From Clitoria ternatea (taxonomy: Eukaryota > Streptophyta > Magnoliopsida > Fabales > Fabaceae): DNA of 64,000 bases. Positions within the stretch are counted from its first letter, which is position 1, and each line of letters starts with the position of its first letter. Shown piece after piece: positions 11,395 through 22,822 of this stretch. Location of the stretch: NCBI GenBank assembly GCA_037962975.1, contig CM075669.1, positions 86,534,001-86,598,000 of the forward strand, written 5' to 3'. The notes under the pieces were generated by a model. It was given only the letters and a program-made list of their open reading frames with translations, did no database searches and was not told the origin of the DNA. Made by a program: the position numbers and the translations under genes.

Positions 11395-14144
11395 ATGGCT
11401 ATGCTCAAAGTGCACACTCTTCTTTGCTTTATTCTCTTATGTCTCACATCAGGTATGTCTCAATTTTTTTTCCCAAGCTCCTATAAGAAGAAGGAACTTT
11501 AAAATAGAAAGTTGTGGCACATTAAGTCAATTTTCTCTTCCAGCTTTTCCAAGAAAAACAAACATAAAAGGAAACTTTTGGCACATTTTTGGATGTTCGA
11601 CTTCGTGCGTGGTTTGGTTATTTTGGGAATGAGAAATCTTTGGTGGTTGGGTTTTCATTTTCTTGCTATATTAACCATTGGCAATGGTTCAGTTTCCGCT
11701 TTAAATGTTTGGTTAAATATATACGAGAAATTATTACCCGTCACATACCACCATCTCATCATGTCAGCGATATCAATATGACATTCATTAGATTTTGTCA
11801 AGATTAAAGGAGTAACTTATATTTTTTCAATGTTTTTATATAGGTTATTTTAATAATCAGTATTAAAAATACTTTATATTAATTGTTTAAATAAATGGTA
11901 CAAAAATATTTTTTAATTGACTATTAAAACAATCTGTATAAAAAAATACTTTAAAAATTTAATGTTTCATGCTAGTTATTTTAATAATTTATAAAAAAAA
12001 TACTTTTTACATTAATTATTGAAACAATCAACATAAAAATTTAACTTTTTACATTAGTTATTGAAATAATTTTGGTATAAAAACATTTTAAAAATATAAA
12101 TTACATATACCCATGTTAAAATCTAACCAATCTGACTGATGTATAATCACATAATGTCAAATTATTATTATTTTTCATAATAATTCAGGTCTTTTTATCT
12201 TAATCGTGTGTATCTATACGTCAACAATCTTGTATACACCGATGGTGCCACATTGATTGGCTTCCTGTAATTGATCAAAAGAAGCAGAATCCGTTTGTCC
12301 TTTTCTACATTATTAGTAGTATAAGCATCTTTTGATTTGATATAATTTGTTTAGTTTTTTTTATTTTTACGAATAATTACTAAAATATCGAATTGTTTTT
12401 TGATGATAAAATTATTTACAGGTAATAGTAAAACTAATGAACTGATATTCATAATGAATATCTAATTCATACTATTTTATCATAAATATAGAAAGCATAA
12501 TTAGTTAAAAATATAAAATAAATATAATAATTACTTTTTCAAAAATCCAAGTCATATTCAAGCTTTGTTATGAGAAAATCTTTGTTGTAAGAGTTAACTT
12601 CAATGTGATGATTTGAATCAGGTTCCTTATGATTAACACTGACTATTCATACTACGACCTTAGACTTTCCAATACTATTCTAGCTCCATTTTTATTTTGT
12701 TGTCAATTAGGACTCAATATAATTTTTAAATTTTTAATGCTTAATAGTATACATAAAATTAATAAATTATCTTACAAATGTTTAATTTCTAATAATATAT
12801 AATTATGAAAAATTTCACTATAAATATTGATGTTATCGTAATTTTCTAACAACAAGATTAAAATATTAATTATATATCATATATAACTGATGCTGTGTAG
12901 TAGTAATTTATTTATTATTTTTTAATGATAATTATTATTTATTATACTTTTCAATATTATTTTAGAATCATATTTTTAAATTTTTTATTTTTTATTTTTT
13001 TATTTTTTCCTTATTTTTTCTTTATAAGGACCGAAACTAATAAAAAAGAAAAAAAAAGCCAAATACAAGAATCAAATGTGCATTTAACTCTAAAATTATT
13101 TATTTATAGTATATTAGACTTCTTTATATCAAATTTTCTAGACACATACTCTAGTACTTGTATAAATATTACCGACTCGAGCGTGATAATCCCTTGAATA
13201 AAAAATACCGTGTTGTTTTCAAATGAGGAAAACCGTCAAGTCCTGCTGCATTACAACATACATTTCCTCTAGTAATTCCTTGTTCTTTTTACAATGCAGG
13301 AGACAAACTCTTTATGGCTAATGGACAGGTAAACTATACTCAAATTTTGTACATTATAGAAATGGCGATCTTGTAATTGATATTGATATTATGAAATTGA
13401 CAGAGAACATGGTGTGTGGCTAAGCCTTCATCAGATCAGGCTACCCTTATGGGTAACATCAATTATGCATGTTCTCAAGTTGATTGCTGGATGCTGCAGA
13501 GAGGCAACGTTTGCTTTGACCCTGACAATCTCTTCAACCATGCCTCTGTAGCAATGAATCACTATTATCAATCTAATGGAAGAAACAATTGGAATTGTGA
13601 TTTCAGAGGCTCCGCCCTCGTTGTCCTCACTGATCCTAGTAAGTCACATTTTCAAAACACTTTGGTCTTTTTGTCTTGTGTTTGTGACTCACCTTCAAAA
13701 CTATGGGAGACTAAGTTAATATTATAATGAGGAGGTTTTGGATACTTTATATTTTGTTTTGATGCTTTGTAAGTATTCTCTCATTATTATATAATTAGAA
13801 TTATAATTAATATGTTTCGAATGGTATTTTTGTATTTTATCTTTTAAGTATATGGTTAGAAATTTAATTTCTTACTCGTACAAATAGAATCAATCATAGT
13901 GAATTCATTATGTTTAATAGTAACCGTTAAAATTAAATATTATAAATCCTAAAGAAAAGATATTAAAGAAAAAATAACTTACTAAAACTAGAATTCTCTC
14001 TCATGTATGTTTCATTCGTTGGTGGACATTATCACATTTATTGAACCACGTTAATTCGCTAGGTTGTTATTCCTATACTTTTAGCTATTGCTCTAATATA
14101 TCTATATTTAAATTGCAGGTTATGGTAATTGCGTTTACCAATAG
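11395..14144 (+). CDS. Small secreted X8-domain (CBM43) protein, 4 exons
   Basis: Predicted exons are 11395-11452, 13300-13328, 13404-13638 and 14119-14144. All introns are GT-AG and all phases agree, giving a 115-aa protein. Exon 1 encodes a hydrophobic N-terminus that looks like a signal peptide. Exon 3 encodes most of an X8 domain: TWCVAKPSS, then YACSQVDC, GNVCFDP, FNHAS and WNCDF. The final cysteine (GNCVY) is in exon 4, completing the six cysteines typical of the family. X8 proteins bind beta-1,3-glucan (callose), often at the wall or plasmodesmata. No GPI-anchor tail is seen; the protein ends right after the domain. Intron 1 is 1.85 kb and AT-rich. This looks like the only intact host gene in the window. 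Confidence 0.88.
11815..12095. repeat. Degenerate AT-rich tandem repeats in intron 1
   Basis: About five worn copies of a ~55-60 bp motif (ttagttattTaAAtAATcngTATAAAAAtact) follow one another within intron 1. The boundary is vague and no target duplication was found. Confidence 0.45.
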
Positions 14145-15162
14145 ATGTGGGATGTGCTTGTGCTCCTTTAAGGCAATGTTTAAGTGTGCTTTTGGTGGTG
14201 TTGATGTAATCCCCTGATTATTAATTTGTATTATTTAAGGTTGTTATTCCAAAATTGTGGCCATTTTAAATGAAATCAAAATTTCTCCTTGCAATATTTC
14301 ATTGCTAGTTTCTTGAAAGTGTTATAATAACCAAAGAAGGAAAGAAAAGAATGATGAAATAGGTCAATCTGTTCATGAAGAACTTATGGTCTAGGTCATG
14401 TCTTTTTATTGCTTAAAATTAATGTATATCCTATTTACTGTAGATGTAATTTTAATTTTATGCTTGGGCTGAATTTTAGAGAAAATCTTTAAAACCAAAA
14501 GAGGTTAATGTGGAAAATAATATATAAACTAAGGAAGGTAAGTGTTCAAAAGTGATATATAAAAGTCAATCTTTTGATTGGCAAAAGTTGATTATCTAAG
14601 AAAATAATATTCAGTGAAGGAGTGAAGAAATTGATTTGTTTAAAGGAGAAAATATGAAAGTCATAACTAAAATTTCACCATATAGATCGATAAAATTTAA
14701 TGTAAAAGAACTTACTTAAAAGAAAATAGGTAATTAAGAATTGAGGATCAGCTAAGATCGATGTATTGAGAGATCTAATATTAAACTTAATTTTGCTTTT
14801 GCTTTTAGTATAACAATTTTTGCCAACACAAGACTCTTTTTCTTCTAATTTTTCCAACTGTATACAATTCATAAATGGGATAACCATTTTGTCCTCTCAG
14901 GAGGTTAACAGTAATTGTATTTAGACTCTTATTTAGTAAAACCTTTCACATATTTCCCTTCCTTCCTTACAATGTGTATGAAACATGCTTACACTTAGTA
15001 CACCTTTCTCCCTTACAATCATATGAACCATACATACACTTTAGTAAACGTAACATAGTTTAAATATAAAATGACCAAGGAAGTTTGTATAGTTATCACT
15101 TCCAATTATTCTACAACTCGAACTTGTAAGTTCAAATAGCCTCGTAGGATGGATGTTATATT
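14145..15162. other. Intergenic DNA, no gene recognised
   Basis: The first part is the probable 3' untranslated region of the X8 gene. The rest has only short chance ORFs on both strands. Confidence 0.55.
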
Positions 15163-15885
15163 TTATGCAAAATGATGCGTGCTCCATGTTCTGGCTGCAA
15201 AGTTAAATGAGAATTTTTGCAAAAGCATTGACAACACCACCTTGGCCTCCAATAAGGAAAAGTTTTGCCCCGTTGCCTTTGCAATATTCCTTCAGAAAAC
15301 CTTTCGGGTTTGAACTCCTTTGCATCTTCACCCTAGATATCACAATCATGCTGCATCAAAAGTATTGGCATGGAAACCTCTACTCCTACTGCTAGTAATA
15401 GGTTTCCAACATTCACATCCTTATGAAGATATCGTCTCAAAATAACTGCAGCATATAGAATCATGGTCACCTATGGAAAATAATTTCAACAAAGTTAGCA
15501 CCATACATACAATTTTAAGGCGGCTTAAACCATCAAAGTTTTGATCTTGGTTGTGAAACAGTTGCAAAATTTCCTGTCTTGCACGTGCTTGCCATTCAGG
15601 GTACCTAGCCAGTAACACCATTGTCCAAACCAACAAAGCAGAAGTGGTCTCTTGGCCTGCCGCATAGAAAAGCTTGCGTTCATGCATTACTTCTTTCCTG
15701 GTCATTCCAACGGTGGATTTCAGCATGATTTGATTCCAAAAGTATGCCTAATAAATCTTCATTGGTGTTTTCACCATTCCTCATGGCTTGCTATCGTTTT
15801 TCAACGATTCCCTCAATTCAAACAATTATTCTTCTTTCAATTTCTTTAACCTTCCTGCTGGTAGTTGAAGTTAGATGCCTACAGA
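15163..15885 (-). pseudogene. CYP72A-like cytochrome P450 fragment
   Basis: Reading leftwards, there is a segment with ENTNEDLLGILLESNH, then a frame change. Next is the I-helix LFYAAGQETTSALLVWTM with the AGQETT oxygen-binding motif. An intron follows (acceptor near 15470), then a segment with VSMPILLMQHDCD and KEFKPERFSEG, and the C-terminal LLEAKVVLSMLLQKFSF. The P450 family needs a heme-binding FxxGxRxCxG loop between FSEG and LLEAK; here that stretch is deleted. The K-helix ExxR region is also degraded, and a tryptophan codon has become TAG. The residues fit the CYP72A clan. The N-terminal half is absent, so this is a non-functional remnant. Confidence 0.85.
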
Positions 15886-15895
15886 CGTTTATACA

Positions 15896-16184
15896 TGTTA
15901 GTTATTATCAAGGAAAGGACTAGTTTATGTAAAAACTCTTGTCCCATGAGCGAATGAATGAAAGAGGAAGATGATACTGAGGCACAAAAAGAGAGAACAC
16001 CAAAATTATATGAGAGAATATTTTCATTCATTCACAACAACTAACTAAATAGAAAGTAAAAGAAGGGTTTATATACAGGAAGCAAAACTAACTAACAATA
16101 ACAAAGAAAGTGCTAACAGTTTATGAGTGCTAGTTTCGATCCTAACTAGTAAGACAGGTTTATTATACTATATAACAATTAACA
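15896..16184 (-). repeat. Short solo-LTR-like insert
   Basis: The 289-bp segment has imperfect terminal inverted repeats (TGTTAATTGTTAT on minus at 16184; TGTTAGTTATTAT on plus at 15896) and the TG..CA ends of an LTR. On the minus strand it holds a TATA-like CTGTATATAAACCC. It abuts the P450 remnant. Flanking pentamers (ataca, ccttg) do not match, so insertion boundaries or later deletion remain uncertain. Confidence 0.45.
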
Positions 16185-16265
16185 CCTTGAACTCTGCTAG
16201 GTGTACAAGTCATTTGGTTGCATTTCTTAGATTATCGAGACCAGATGTCAAGTATCTTGTGAATA

Positions 16266-16523
16266 TGTTAGGCCCAAAAGAATAAAAAATAAACCCTCCT
16301 GGATGAATGACTTTATAGTTTAAGATTTAATTTCAAAATTGGTCCACATGTTAGTTTGGCCCAATTAGTTTTTTTTCCTTCTCAGTATTTTTAATCTATT
16401 TAAATCTATTGCAATCTTGTAATGAGATATGAAAAATCATCAAAGAGAATTTTTCTCCCAATTACTGTCTTTTCTCTCCTAAAACTGAATACCGTTGATA
16501 AGGATATTCCTCCATCCCTATCA
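16266..16523 (+). repeat. Probable 5' LTR of the Reina-like element
   Basis: Bounded by TGTTAGGCCC and CCCTATCA, an imperfect inverted pair, and followed at once by TTGGTGCTTTCATT (16524-16537), a leader sequence often found after LTRs of such elements. The length (258 bp) suits small Reina-type LTRs. No second copy is in the window to confirm it. Confidence 0.5.
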
Positions 16524-16545
16524 TTGGTGCTTTCATTTCTTCACC

Positions 16546-17061
16546 ATGCCTCCCAAAACTGCCATTGAAGACGCCATTCTATCCCTCACTGAAAAGTTGC
16601 AATCTCTGCAAATCTCCCATGATTCACAGTATGAGAGGTTCGTGTCCACCATAGATTCTCGCTTTGAAGCTGTTTCTGGGGTGCTAGCCACCGTCCTAAA
16701 CCGTTTAGCCCTTATTCCCATCTCCAATCCTCCCCATTCAACCCCCGCTACCCTTCACGTCAATGCTGAGGGAATGGTAATCCCAACTTTTCCTTTTTCT
16801 ACTGATGGTCATTTTACTACTTCTACCCGTACCACAACCCAACCCCTATTTACCCAACCTCCTTTTACCCATCATCATTGCCCCTCATACGATCAGGGTA
16901 CCCAAATCCCACACCCAGCCACCACCGTACGCCCTCCCAAACTCCATCTACTCCCTTTCGATGGTGTTGATCCATTGGATTGGCTATTCCAAGCAGACCA
17001 GTTTTTCTCCCTCCATCAAGTCCCCCCTCATCAATGAATGGAGCTCATTGGGTTTTATATG
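16546..17061 (+). pseudogene. Gag N-terminal part, Reina-like element
   Basis: The frame opens at ATG 16546 (MPPKTAIEDAILSLTEKL). It has a predicted helical N-terminus, a proline/threonine-rich linker and the start of the gag domain (PPKLHLLPFDGVDPLDWLFQ). A TGA at 17035-17037 interrupts it; family members usually have arginine there, so CGA to TGA is likely. The reading frame then runs into the Tat insertion at 17062-17066 and resumes at 33975. Confidence 0.85.
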
Positions 17062-17066
17062 AAAGG
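17062..17066. repeat. Target-site duplication AAAGG (left copy)
   Basis: The pentamer AAAGG precedes the Tat left LTR and is repeated exactly at 33970-33974 after the right LTR. With one copy removed, the gag reading frame continues without a shift, which confirms the insertion. Confidence 0.95.
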
Positions 17067-17796
17067 TGATTTGTCCTGAACCGGGGTCAAAAGATCCGGT
17101 GTCTGGTCAATCATAAATATTAGATGATTACTTCTCTGAAGACCGGTTATACGAGTATCCAGTTTATGTATCCGATGTCTTTGAGAGCAGATTGGACATC
17201 CTGGAGGTCCTTCACACCGTCCCTACGCGTTGATGTGGGCGAAAGGTGGTGTCACATGCAAAGATTCTCCAACACTCAAGTCAGTGGTGATATTCCAAGT
17301 AAGGAATGTTTTCAGAGAGTAATTCTAAGTAGTAGCGTCCAAGATCCTTCCCTTCGTTGATGAAGAGAGTTCATATACCTGATTGGCTCGATATTTGAGG
17401 ATCCGTTAGTGGGGAACCACTAACCTCCAATAACGCCTTAAATTATTATTTTATTACGCACTTACCAGTATGATTGGGTCAAGTGGCTATTTTATATTGA
17501 GCGTAGGGAGTATAGGCTATTATTAAGGGACAAATTGACCATTCTCATGAGCAGATTTTGGCTCGTAGTGCTGGGTATTATTGATTTGCCCCTGTAACAA
17601 TACCTTTTGTCCTTTGCATAGTGACGTGTATGTTATCCGGTGTCATGGTGTTATCCTGGACAACCGGTATAGGGACAACGCCTGATACGGAATTAGAGTC
17701 CGGATGTATACCGATGACACCGGTTGCATGTTGACGTCTTGATAAAGACGCTGAAATATGTCTATCAGAACGGATACCGGTATCAAGACCGGATCA
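17067..17796 (-). repeat. 3' LTR of the Tat element
   Basis: A 730-bp LTR, TGATTTGTCCTG to GACCGGATCA. A minus-strand TATAAAA lies at 17490-17496. The polypurine-like AAGCTAGGGGACATA (minus) abuts the right edge at 17797-17811. Confidence 0.95.
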
Positions 17797-18342
17797 TATG
17801 TCCCCTAGCTTGTGTGAGGGACTGTGTAGTTGCTCACATGAGCTACTCACCCTGCCAAAGGTCTAGATGCCGGTATAGCTTCGCAGGAAACGTTTTTAAG
17901 CGTGTGTGTTGTTCAACATTATTATGTCATGAGGAACCGTCCTAGGATTGAATCGTTCCGTTGTCATAATGTTGTTATAATGGTTTCAGACAAAGATTCG
18001 TAGCAGGGGAATATCAAAGGTTTTTTGAAAATTGAAGACCCTTGAAATTCGTGTGACGTCTGTAAAGCATAGATTGCGTCGCATGATTAGACATTAAATG
18101 CCTTTAATCACGTGTGTGAGCAGTTATTGCATTTAAGACGGGAATCTCAGTAACCGTCGTTTAGGGCTTAATGGGCCTACAATTTTTAAAACTTCTGGGC
18201 CCAGCGGAGAGGCCTTTTGACGAATTGGTATTGATTTGGCGCCTATGAATTTAGAACGACTGTGTCGTTTGACTCATGAATCAACGCGTTTAGTCGTGAA
18301 CGACACAACCTTAAGCGTTGGTAACCGAACCCTTTCGTTTCC

Positions 18343-18348
18343 TATAAA
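18343..18348 (+). promoter_or_regulatory. TATA box of antisense gene copy 1
   Basis: TATAAA in a setting (TTTCCTATAAAGAAACACTTAGT) that aligns with the box of copy 2 at 22645-22650. It faces away from the retroelement's own transcription. Confidence 0.6.
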
Positions 18349-18721
18349 GAAACACTTAGTGGATTCTGGGTTCCATTCATTTCTGATTTCTTAGCAAAAC
18401 TCTGCAAAAATTTTGTAGGGACGCTTGCTGCTTGTTTTACGAAGCTTTTCTCAGTCTTCATCTTCCTTATTATCTGAGGTAACCATTTTTCTTTCCCCTG
18501 TTATTTTCGTCTTCTTTTGCTCTGCTGTTTTTGCTCGAAAAGAATGTATCTTACTAGGGGGAGATTAACTTCTCACAACCCTAATTATCACGGGGGAAGA
18601 ATCCTTGTGATTCTTCCGAGGGCTGAGTTATGTCACTCAGAAAGGGGATCTTACTCACGGTGGAGAGTGACTTTTCCCTTCTCAAAGTCATCCTCTGATT
18701 GTAGTCGCTCTGAAAAGTGGG

Positions 18722-21167
18722 ATGAGTAATGATTGTTACCCTTCTGACGATGTGACTTGTTATCGTAGAATAGAGATTTTTGTTCACACTACTCACACGA
18801 TGACCGGAGAAGGAACCTCTGGGGATCAAATTGTCCTAAAAACAGCAGAAGGTCTTTATAGCGTAGTCGCCTCTCGGCTAAATTGGGAAGAACTCCAGGC
18901 TAAGTGGCCCTTCTGCTGGATGGTTGACGAGTTTAAAGACTTAGCCTCCCATCATGCGAATGAGGACGGAGCTCAGATTCAGCCAAGGTTTACAGTTTGC
19001 ACTGAGGAGGAAATGAAAAAGTGGTTCAGGGTATTTGCACCACTCCCTACAGAACGGATATACCACGTTGTTCCAGATGAGCGTTCGCTATATATGCATG
19101 ATTTTGTATTTCATCACCTCGGAGTTCGTTTCCCCTTGTCTGAGTTTCAAATGGGTGTATTAAGGTTCCTAAATTGTGCACCTTCTCAACTCCATCCGAA
19201 CGGTTGGGGACTCGTCCGTGCTCTAGAAGTATTGGGAGACTACTTTAATTTTACGCCCACCGTTGCGATGCTGTTCTACTACACTCAGGTAGTTCGGAGG
19301 GCTAACAAGCAAGGCGGTGTAGGCCTAATCACACTCCGGACTCTGTATTCCTTCGTGAACTTCGAATCCTACACCGATTTGGCTAAAGTTGACGGGAAAT
19401 CATTTAAACCCTTCTTTACTCGGATATCAATCAAGAAGAATAAGCCTGTCTTCTGGAAGAACGAAGAGGGTCTTAATAAATTCCCCCTGAGCTGGACTCA
19501 TGAGCACTTTCTCCTGAACTCTTCAGCATACTTCACTCATCAGTCCGAGCTATCTACTGAAACGGCGACGGTGTTATTCGTCCTTGAAGCATATTCTACA
19601 CGCTTTAAAGCATTTTTGTGTAGACATCTTTTGAGTAGTTCAAGTGCAGTCCGGGATGAATATCTCCGTAATTCTTCGTTTAATTTTTCTTTTCCTCCTT
19701 TGTTAACTGTATTGAGCATTTCCTCGTTGCTAACACGTTTTATTTATGTATGTAGGTGAAATAGGGGAAAAATCTCTGGACATGGACAAGTTGAAAGATT
19801 TGAAAGCAGGAGGTAAATCTGTAGCTGGCGAGAATAAAATCCTGCCTAAGAAAGATTCTGCGAAGGATTGTTCCGAGGTGATCATTCTGACCTCAGATGT
19901 AGAAGGGGAGATTCCACTGATAGAGGGCGGCTTGACTGGTGTTGGCGCAACTACGAGTCAGCCCAAAATAACAGAGAGGAGGAGGAAGATCAAGAATGAT
20001 CCTTCAGGAGGACCATCGAAGAAACATAAACCTTCACGGAGTCCGAAAAGGGAAAGAGCTTTGAAAGGTAAAGCTGCAGAGACCTCAAATGCAGTTGAAG
20101 TTTCTTCTGGACTCAATCAGGGTGTTCCTTCTGGGATTCTTGGATCTAGTCCGATCTCTTTCCCCACTGCTTCATTCCTTACTCCCTTCCTCTCATACCA
20201 GGGGACAACTCCAGCAATTCTTCCTCAGCCATTATACGAACTCCGGCCCACGCTTAAAACTAAAGAAATCAAGGAGGCGTGTGAGGCCAGAAAATGGCAG
20301 TTAGCAGAACTGACTGGGATGCTTCACTCATTCAGTTTGTTAGCTGATGGTGTTGACAAGGTTGATGAGCTGAGTGATAAAATAAAACAGCTCAACCTCT
20401 CATCGGGGAAGGATAAAGCCACTCTAAGATTAATGGAAGATCGCCTTGCCAAGTTTAAAGAGTTCGGAGATATTATGAACAAGGAAAATCTCAAGCTCAA
20501 AACCATGCTTAAAGACTTGGAGGGTAAATTGGCAGAGAAGGAGGAGATGCTTGGTAAATCACAAGAAGATCTCCGTAGCAGTCAAGCTAAACAGGCTGAT
20601 CTTAAAGACAAAAGCAAAGCTGCTGCGGAGGATTACTTCAAACAAGCAGAGGAGTGGTCCCAGAAGGAGAAGAAGTTCCTCCTTGAGATCGAGGGACTGA
20701 AGGCTAGGAGCATGGAATACCAAGGATCGGATGGAGATCTTTCGAGATTGCAGGAAGAATTGGCTGTAGCAAAAGTCGAGGCGCAGGAAGCTATTGACAT
20801 ATGCACTCAAGCAGTTGAAGAATCCTTCGGCCTGGCTATACGTCAAGTCTTCTACCGCAATCCCACTGCAAAACTAAACCTTTATGGTATGAATCCATTT
20901 TATGAATTTCATGGAGGTAAGCTATTCGTAGTGATTGAAGGTCGTCTTGAAGATCCTCCGGAGTCCTTATACGGTTTGCCCCCTCTTCCCAAGGGTCAAA
21001 GTATGGGTCCGGATCCTGCTGTTCCTAAACCAGAGGGCATCTCATCTGAAGGAGGTACTGAGGCACCTAAAGAGAAAGCTCCGGAAGAAATCTCAAAAGA
21101 AGGGACACAAGAACCTAGAGAAGGGGAAGGACAAAAAGAGACAGAAGAGCAAGTTCCTCCTCCGTAG
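18722..21167 (+). CDS. Antisense gene of Tat element, copy 1 (gypsy-type transposon domain)
   Basis: Two exons, 18722-19667 and 19756-21167, join in frame across an 88-nt GT-AG intron to give about 785 aa. Residues ~60-300 match the plant domain catalogued as putative gypsy-type transposon (Transposase_28-like), with RFPLSEFQMGVLRFL, APSQLHPNGWGLVRALEVL and FTPTVAMLF. A lysine-rich stretch follows, then a long coiled coil (about residues 500-680) and a conserved tail (AVEESFGLAIRQVFYRNP, GQSMGPDP). Its role is unknown. It is encoded opposite to gag-pol, downstream of the integrase. The true start is uncertain: sequence from 18547 resembles the serine/arginine-rich N-terminus of copy 2 but is broken by stops and a frame change, so ATG 18722 or 18800 is likely used. 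Confidence 0.8.
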
Positions 21168-22137
21168 TTTTGCTATTTTTTGTATGTAAAGTTGTGTACC
21201 GGGATCAACTCTGGTTTGGGTCGATTATATGTAATCTTGCTTTTCATGAATGAATAAAATTCCTTTTCAGAAATTTGTCTTCAATACTTCATGAAGAATA
21301 ATGTAATTTAGATGTATATATCATTTCAGTAATTGATAATCCGTTCCGTATGATAAACATTGAGGTCAGATTGAAATAATTGCCTCGAAAAATTAGACAA
21401 TAAATAAATTTGAAACAGAGAAATATATACATGAATACTGTCCCCAAGTATAAATATGTTAAGGGATAGATACCTGTCATAGGGCATCATCCTTAAGTCT
21501 ATTGGGGAGAAAAGGTGTCGATCCGTTGTTCATAGGAGCGGTGTCTCAGGACGGATGACTAGCATTAATTGGAGTTGTTCTCACAGGGAGGTTCACAAAG
21601 TCAATCTGTTGTTCGATGTAAAAGTATCGTTTCGAGCTTTGGGAACTGCAAAGATATATATAAAGATGATGGCTGTCTTCCATCATAGGGATAGTGATGG
21701 GAATTGGTTCACGCCAGGAGTTGATATATAAAATAACAGATTACGTGATAGAGAATATCTGTCCTGGGGAAATATCTCTCAATCGTAAGAGTACGGATTG
21801 AGCCTTCAAGATCACAGGAGTTACATCATCAAATCACAGGATAGGTGATTGAGATCGTCCGTCCTGGGGAAATGCTTCTTAATCGTCAGAATACAGATTG
21901 AGATTTCAAGGGCTTCCATCATAAGGATGATGATGGGACTTGTCCATGCCAGGAGTTACATCGTCAAGTCACAGATTGGGTGATTGAGATCATCCGTCCT
22001 GGGGAAGTACACCACGCCAGGAGTTACATCGTCAAATCACAGAATAGGTGATTGAGATCATCCGTCCTGGGGGAGTACAGAACTGAGTTTTCAATTTTGT
22101 TATCAAATCCGGTATCGAGGTAGGGTCATCACTTTGT
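21168..22137. repeat. Spacer after copy 1 with imperfect direct repeats
   Basis: The first ~110 bp look like a 3' untranslated region (CCGGGATCAACTC, later AATAAAA) and align with the end of copy 2. From about 21715 to 22075 there are four imperfect copies of a ~60-110 bp unit built on CAGGAGTTACATCGTCAAAT and GATTGAGATCATCCGTCCTG. A related copy recurs at 27458-27510 beyond the second gene. Confidence 0.65.
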
Positions 22138-22822
22138 TTGTCCCCTAGCTTGTATGAGGGACTAGTAAAGTGGCTCATATAAGCTACATCGTCTGTAATG
22201 AATTTGGATACCAGATGATATTCGTCGTTTATAGAAAGTCATTACGTGGTTGCGTAAATATCCGTTCTTGGAATGAAGTTCTGTTGTCGTAGATCTTCTT
22301 AGGAAGGATCCGTACAAAAAGTTTTTTATGTGGGAATCTCAGAAGTTATTGAAACTTGCAACCCTTGGTATTCGGGAAATAGTTGCAACGTTTCTCATGA
22401 TTGGACATTTAATGCCTTTAATCACGTGGGCAAGCCATTATTGCTTTAAATGCGCACGTCTTTATAACCGTCACTGAGGGACTTAATGGGCTTGAAATTT
22501 AAATTCTGAGGCCCATTTGAGAGGCCCTTTGATGAATTGACGCTGATTTCACGCCTCAATGTTCAAAATGGCAGCCTTGTGTCTATGAAAAAGGTTTCGT
22601 TTAAAAGTGTCGTTTGGTTGTAAACGACAAAACCTTTGACTCCTTATAAAAGGAGAACTTAATAGATTCAGAAGTTACTCAGTGTTTGCTTCCCTGACGA
22701 AACTCTGCAAAAATTTTGAGAAGACATTCCTGTTTGCTTGTGTGAGATTTGAATCACCACTTCTCTTTATTCTTAGGTAACCTCTCTTTCGTCTTCTCGT
22801 TTTTTTCTTCTAGTTTTTCTAA
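22138..22822 (+). promoter_or_regulatory. Upstream region of antisense gene copy 2, duplicated
   Basis: It begins TTTGTCCCCTAGCTTGTATGAGGGAC, matching the first bases after the 3' LTR (17797 onward), and continues with patches shared with copy 1 (AATGCCTTTAATCACGTG, CTTAATGGGC, AAACGACA). TATAAA lies at 22645-22650. Copy 1 and copy 2 are thus a tandem duplication that includes promoter and polypurine-tract-like sequence. Confidence 0.7.

Noticed and set aside
12925..13197. 90-aa hydrophobic open frame
   Set aside because: Low-complexity TTT/ATT sequence inside intron 1 of the X8 gene translates to Phe/Ile; no other support.
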